Shown here: one piece after another, positions 5,021-6,858 of the stretch
Layout of the letters: each line of letters opens with the position of its first letter
Numbering within the stretch: the stretch's first letter is position 1
Assembly: GCA_937958665.1 (NCBI GenBank)
Contig: CALGNM010000127.1
Location: 1 to 6,858 of the forward strand
Source: an uncultured bacterium
GTDB lineage: Bacteria > Edwardsbacteria > AC1 > EtOH8
Direction: 5' to 3'
DNA: 6,858 bases
Translations under genes and position numbers: made by a program
Notes under the pieces: generated by a model
Told to the model about the DNA's origin: nothing
Databases searched by the model: none
What the model saw: only the letters and a program-made list of their open reading frames with translations

Positions 5021-5781
5021 TGATCTCGGCACGAAATCTTTCCTACAGCTACGGCTGCCTCCCGGCCCTCTGTGGCATCGATCTGACAGCCGATGCCGGA
5101 CAGCTGATCGGCCTGATCGGTCCCAATGGTTCAGGCAAGAGCACCCTGTTGAACTGCCTGGCCGGACTCAAGGATGGGTTTTCCGGAAACGTTTATTTGA
5201 AGGACCGCGAAATCTCTTCATACAGATCGGGGGAGCTGGCCCGGCTGGTGGCGGTGGTCTTTCAGGATAACCACTTCTCATTCGACTTCAGCTCCTACGA
5301 GGTGGTGGCCATGGGCCGCAGCCCGTTTTTAAGGCCTTTGCAGGACGAGGGGCCAGACGACCGGCGGATAATTGAGGAGGCCATGCGCCGCTGTGATTGC
5401 CTGGAGCTGGGCCCCCGGCCGGTGACCGAACTATCCGGCGGTGAGCGCCAGAGGATAGTGCTGGCCAGAGTCCTGGCCCAGCAGCCCGAGATATTGCTTA
5501 TGGACGAACCCACCAACCACCTGGACCTCCGGCATCAGCGGCTGGTGTTGGAGGTGGCCGGCAGCCTGGCCCGGGAAGGCAAACTGGTGCTGGCTGTCCT
5601 GCACGACCTCAACCTGGCCTCCAACTATTGTCATCGGCTGATATTATTGAATCAGGGCCAGCTGGTGGCTGATGGTCGGCCGGAGGAAGTGCTGACCGGG
5701 CCCCGGATCAGCCAGGTGTACCAGACCAACGCCCCGGTGGTCAGGCACCCCGACACCGGACGCCCCCAGATTCTGGCCTAA
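5020..5781 (+). CDS. btuD: Cobalamin ABC importer ATP-binding protein BtuD
   Basis: The protein is 253 residues with every nucleotide-binding motif intact: Walker A GPNGSGKST (34-42), Q-loop Gln82 in VVFQD, signature LSGGERQR (138-145), Walker B ILLMDEP (158-164) with catalytic Glu163, D-loop HLDL (167-170) and switch His195 in LHDLN. As a cytoplasmic dimer it powers B12 import through BtuC. The signature and the region around FSSYEVVAMGR (90-100) are typical of the FecE/BtuD importer branch. The ATG overlaps the btuC stop by one base (TGATG), giving tight coupling; a GAAAGG (5004-5009) lies 10 nt upstream. A short tail (about 225-253) follows the core domain, as is usual in this branch. Confidence 0.95.
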   Translation: MISARNLSYSYGCLPALCGIDLTADAGQLIGLIGPNGSGKSTLLNCLAGLKDGFSGNVYLKDREISSYRSGELARLVAVVFQDNHFSFDFSSYEVVAMGRSPFLRPLQDEGPDDRRIIEEAMRRCDCLELGPRPVTELSGGERQRIVLARVLAQQPEILLMDEPTNHLDLRHQRLVLEVAGSLAREGKLVLAVLHDLNLASNYCHRLILLNQGQLVADGRPEEVLTGPRISQVYQTNAPVVRHPDTGRPQILA

Positions 5782-5810
5782 GGCGGATCGAAAGACAATC
5801 GACATTCAAA

Positions 5811-5816
5811 GAAAGG
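5811..5816 (+). promoter_or_regulatory. Ribosome binding site of the TonB-dependent receptor gene
   Basis: GAAAGG lies seven bases before the ATG at 5824, in the 42-nt gap after btuD. It supports that start over the in-frame ATG at 5848. No promoter or terminator is visible in the gap, so the receptor is probably part of the btu operon. Confidence 0.55.
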
Positions 5817-5823
5817 CTCATCG

Positions 5824-6807
5824 ATGTTAGGCGCCATACTGCTAACCATGTTATTGGCCCAAAACGCCCCCCCGGCCATAAGCCTCTCCCCAATATCCGA
5901 CTCCCTATCGCCAGGTTTATATGACAGCCAGACCCAAAGATGTGATTCCCTGGCTGCCGGAGCCCCAGCCTTGCCTGAAAGCGCCGGGCGACTCCCAGTC
6001 TTTCTTTCACCCGGCATCGTGGTCACCGCCACCCGCACCCCCTTGGCCCAGCTGGCCGCCCCGGCCAGCTTCTCGGTGCTGACGGCCGACTCCGTAAACC
6101 CGGCCCAGGGCGCCATTGGAGCCCTGGCCGGCCTGCCGGGATCCGGGGTCGGCCTGACCGGGGGCTCCGGAAGCCTGGCCACCCTCAGCCTGAGGGGCTC
6201 ATCCTCCGAGCAGGTGCTTTTCCTGCTCAACGGCCTGCCCCTTAATTCCGCCCTGACCGGCGGTTTCGATCTCAACAAGGTGGGGGATTACATCCAAAGG
6301 GTGGAGGTTATCCGGGGTCCTGCCTCCTCCCTCTACGGCGCCAATGCCCTGGCCGGGGTGGTCAACCTGATCACCGACCAGCCGGCCGGGGAAAAGCCCT
6401 ATTCCAAGATCACCTACCAGTACGGCAAGCACAAGGAGCAATCCCTCTCGGCCATGTTCTCCCGAAGGATGGGGCCATGGCTGGACCTGTCCCTGGCGGC
6501 CGACTGGAAGGGCACCGACGGCGAACGCATCAACTCGGACCATGACGCCAGCAGCTTTCTGCTGGGCTTAAAAGCCAAGCCGGGCGAAGATCTCCGGCTG
6601 GGTTTTGATTACCAGTCGCACCAATCAATCGGAGGGTCTCCGGGCAGCCTGGACTGGCCCACCCCCCAGGACCGGATATCGGATGACCAGCAGACCTACT
6701 CCGCCACCATGGAGTACTCCGACATCGTCAAGCTGAAAATCGGCCAGAGCCTGCTGAACAACTTCTTCTATTACGGATTCAACGGCACAACGGTGGAGAA
6801 CTACTCC
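5824..6807 (+). CDS. btuB: TonB-dependent receptor, probably the B12 receptor BtuB (3' end missing)
   Basis: The first 328 residues are present. The frame has no stop before the insert ends at 6807, so it is a partial gene; full receptors of this kind are usually about 600-700 residues. A short signal peptide (about 1-18) is followed by a Ser/Pro-rich stretch (19-62) and a likely TonB box around IVVTATRTP (65-73). A plug domain follows, with LSLRGSSSEQVLFLLNG (121-137) and the hallmark VEVIRGPASSLYGANALAGVVNLIT (from 160). From about 194 the alternating pattern of barrel strands begins (ITYQYG, LSLAADW, LRLGFDYQ). Such proteins import B12 or ferric complexes through the outer membrane using TonB energy. 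Position behind riboswitch-led btuFCD makes B12 the likely cargo. The reading frame stays open through the adapter to 6858, but those residues are artificial. Confidence 0.9.
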
Positions 6808-6858
6808 AGATCGGAAGAGCGTCGTGTAGGGAAAGAGTGTAGCTCTCGGTGGTCGCCG
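6808..6858. other. Illumina TruSeq-type universal adapter (not genomic)
   Basis: The sequence from AGATCGGAAGAGCGTCGTG onward matches the read-1 side universal adapter in reverse complement over 51 bases. I see one difference from the remembered sequence: C instead of A at 6843. In the receptor's reading frame it translates to RSEERRVGKECSSRWSP, a variant of a well-known adapter-derived peptide. The insert therefore ends at 6807. Confidence 0.97.

Noticed and set aside
5778-6543. Minus-strand frames opposite the TonB-dependent receptor
   Set aside because: The plus-strand frame from 5824 has clear receptor plug motifs; the opposite frames are shadows without recognisable domains.

Overview
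The window is one insert (44-6807) with Illumina library adapter sequence at both ends (1-43 and 6808-6858). All biology lies between these flanks. The DNA is GC-rich. It encodes a TonB-dependent outer-membrane receptor, a lipoprotein and a protein with an export signal, so the source is a diderm (Gram-negative type) bacterium. Both tRNA genes carry an encoded CCA. Nothing fixes the phylum; the adapters and the lack of a close match I recognise suggest an uncultured, metagenome-derived organism, which is inference.

Layout. On the minus strand, 50-1042 encodes an exported protein with glycosyltransferase-like (GT-A/GT8-like) motifs. It has its own promoter candidate and runs divergently from everything else. 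On the plus strand, a strong sigma70-type promoter (1155-1184) leads into tRNA-Arg with anticodon ACG (1198-1274), then tadA (1281-1751), then tRNA-Ser with anticodon CGA (1787-1880), then an intrinsic terminator (1899-1933). TadA is the deaminase that converts A34 of tRNA-Arg(ACG) to inosine, so the enzyme sits six bases downstream of its substrate RNA. Next comes a stand-alone EamA/DMT-type membrane transporter (1961-2857).

The second half is a vitamin B12 uptake operon. A consensus promoter (TTGACA, 17 bp, TATAAT; 2868-2896) starts a transcript that opens almost at once with a cobalamin riboswitch (2902-3075). A linker hairpin and an intrinsic terminator (3126-3168) follow, just before btuF. 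The genes are btuF (lipoprotein B12-binding protein), btuC (permease), btuD (ATPase) and the start of a TonB-dependent receptor, probably btuB. They are tightly packed: btuF/btuC overlap by 11 nt, btuC/btuD by 1 nt, and the receptor starts 42 nt after btuD. Together they would carry B12 across the outer membrane, capture it in the periplasm and pump it across the inner membrane, with the riboswitch stopping transcription when B12 is plentiful.

The receptor gene is cut at 6807 by the adapter. The reading frame continues in phase through the adapter to the window end, so an automatic annotation would carry 17 artificial residues. No insertion sequence, phage gene, CRISPR array or replication origin is visible, and no gene-free stretch exceeds 300 bases apart from the riboswitch leader (2858-3174).
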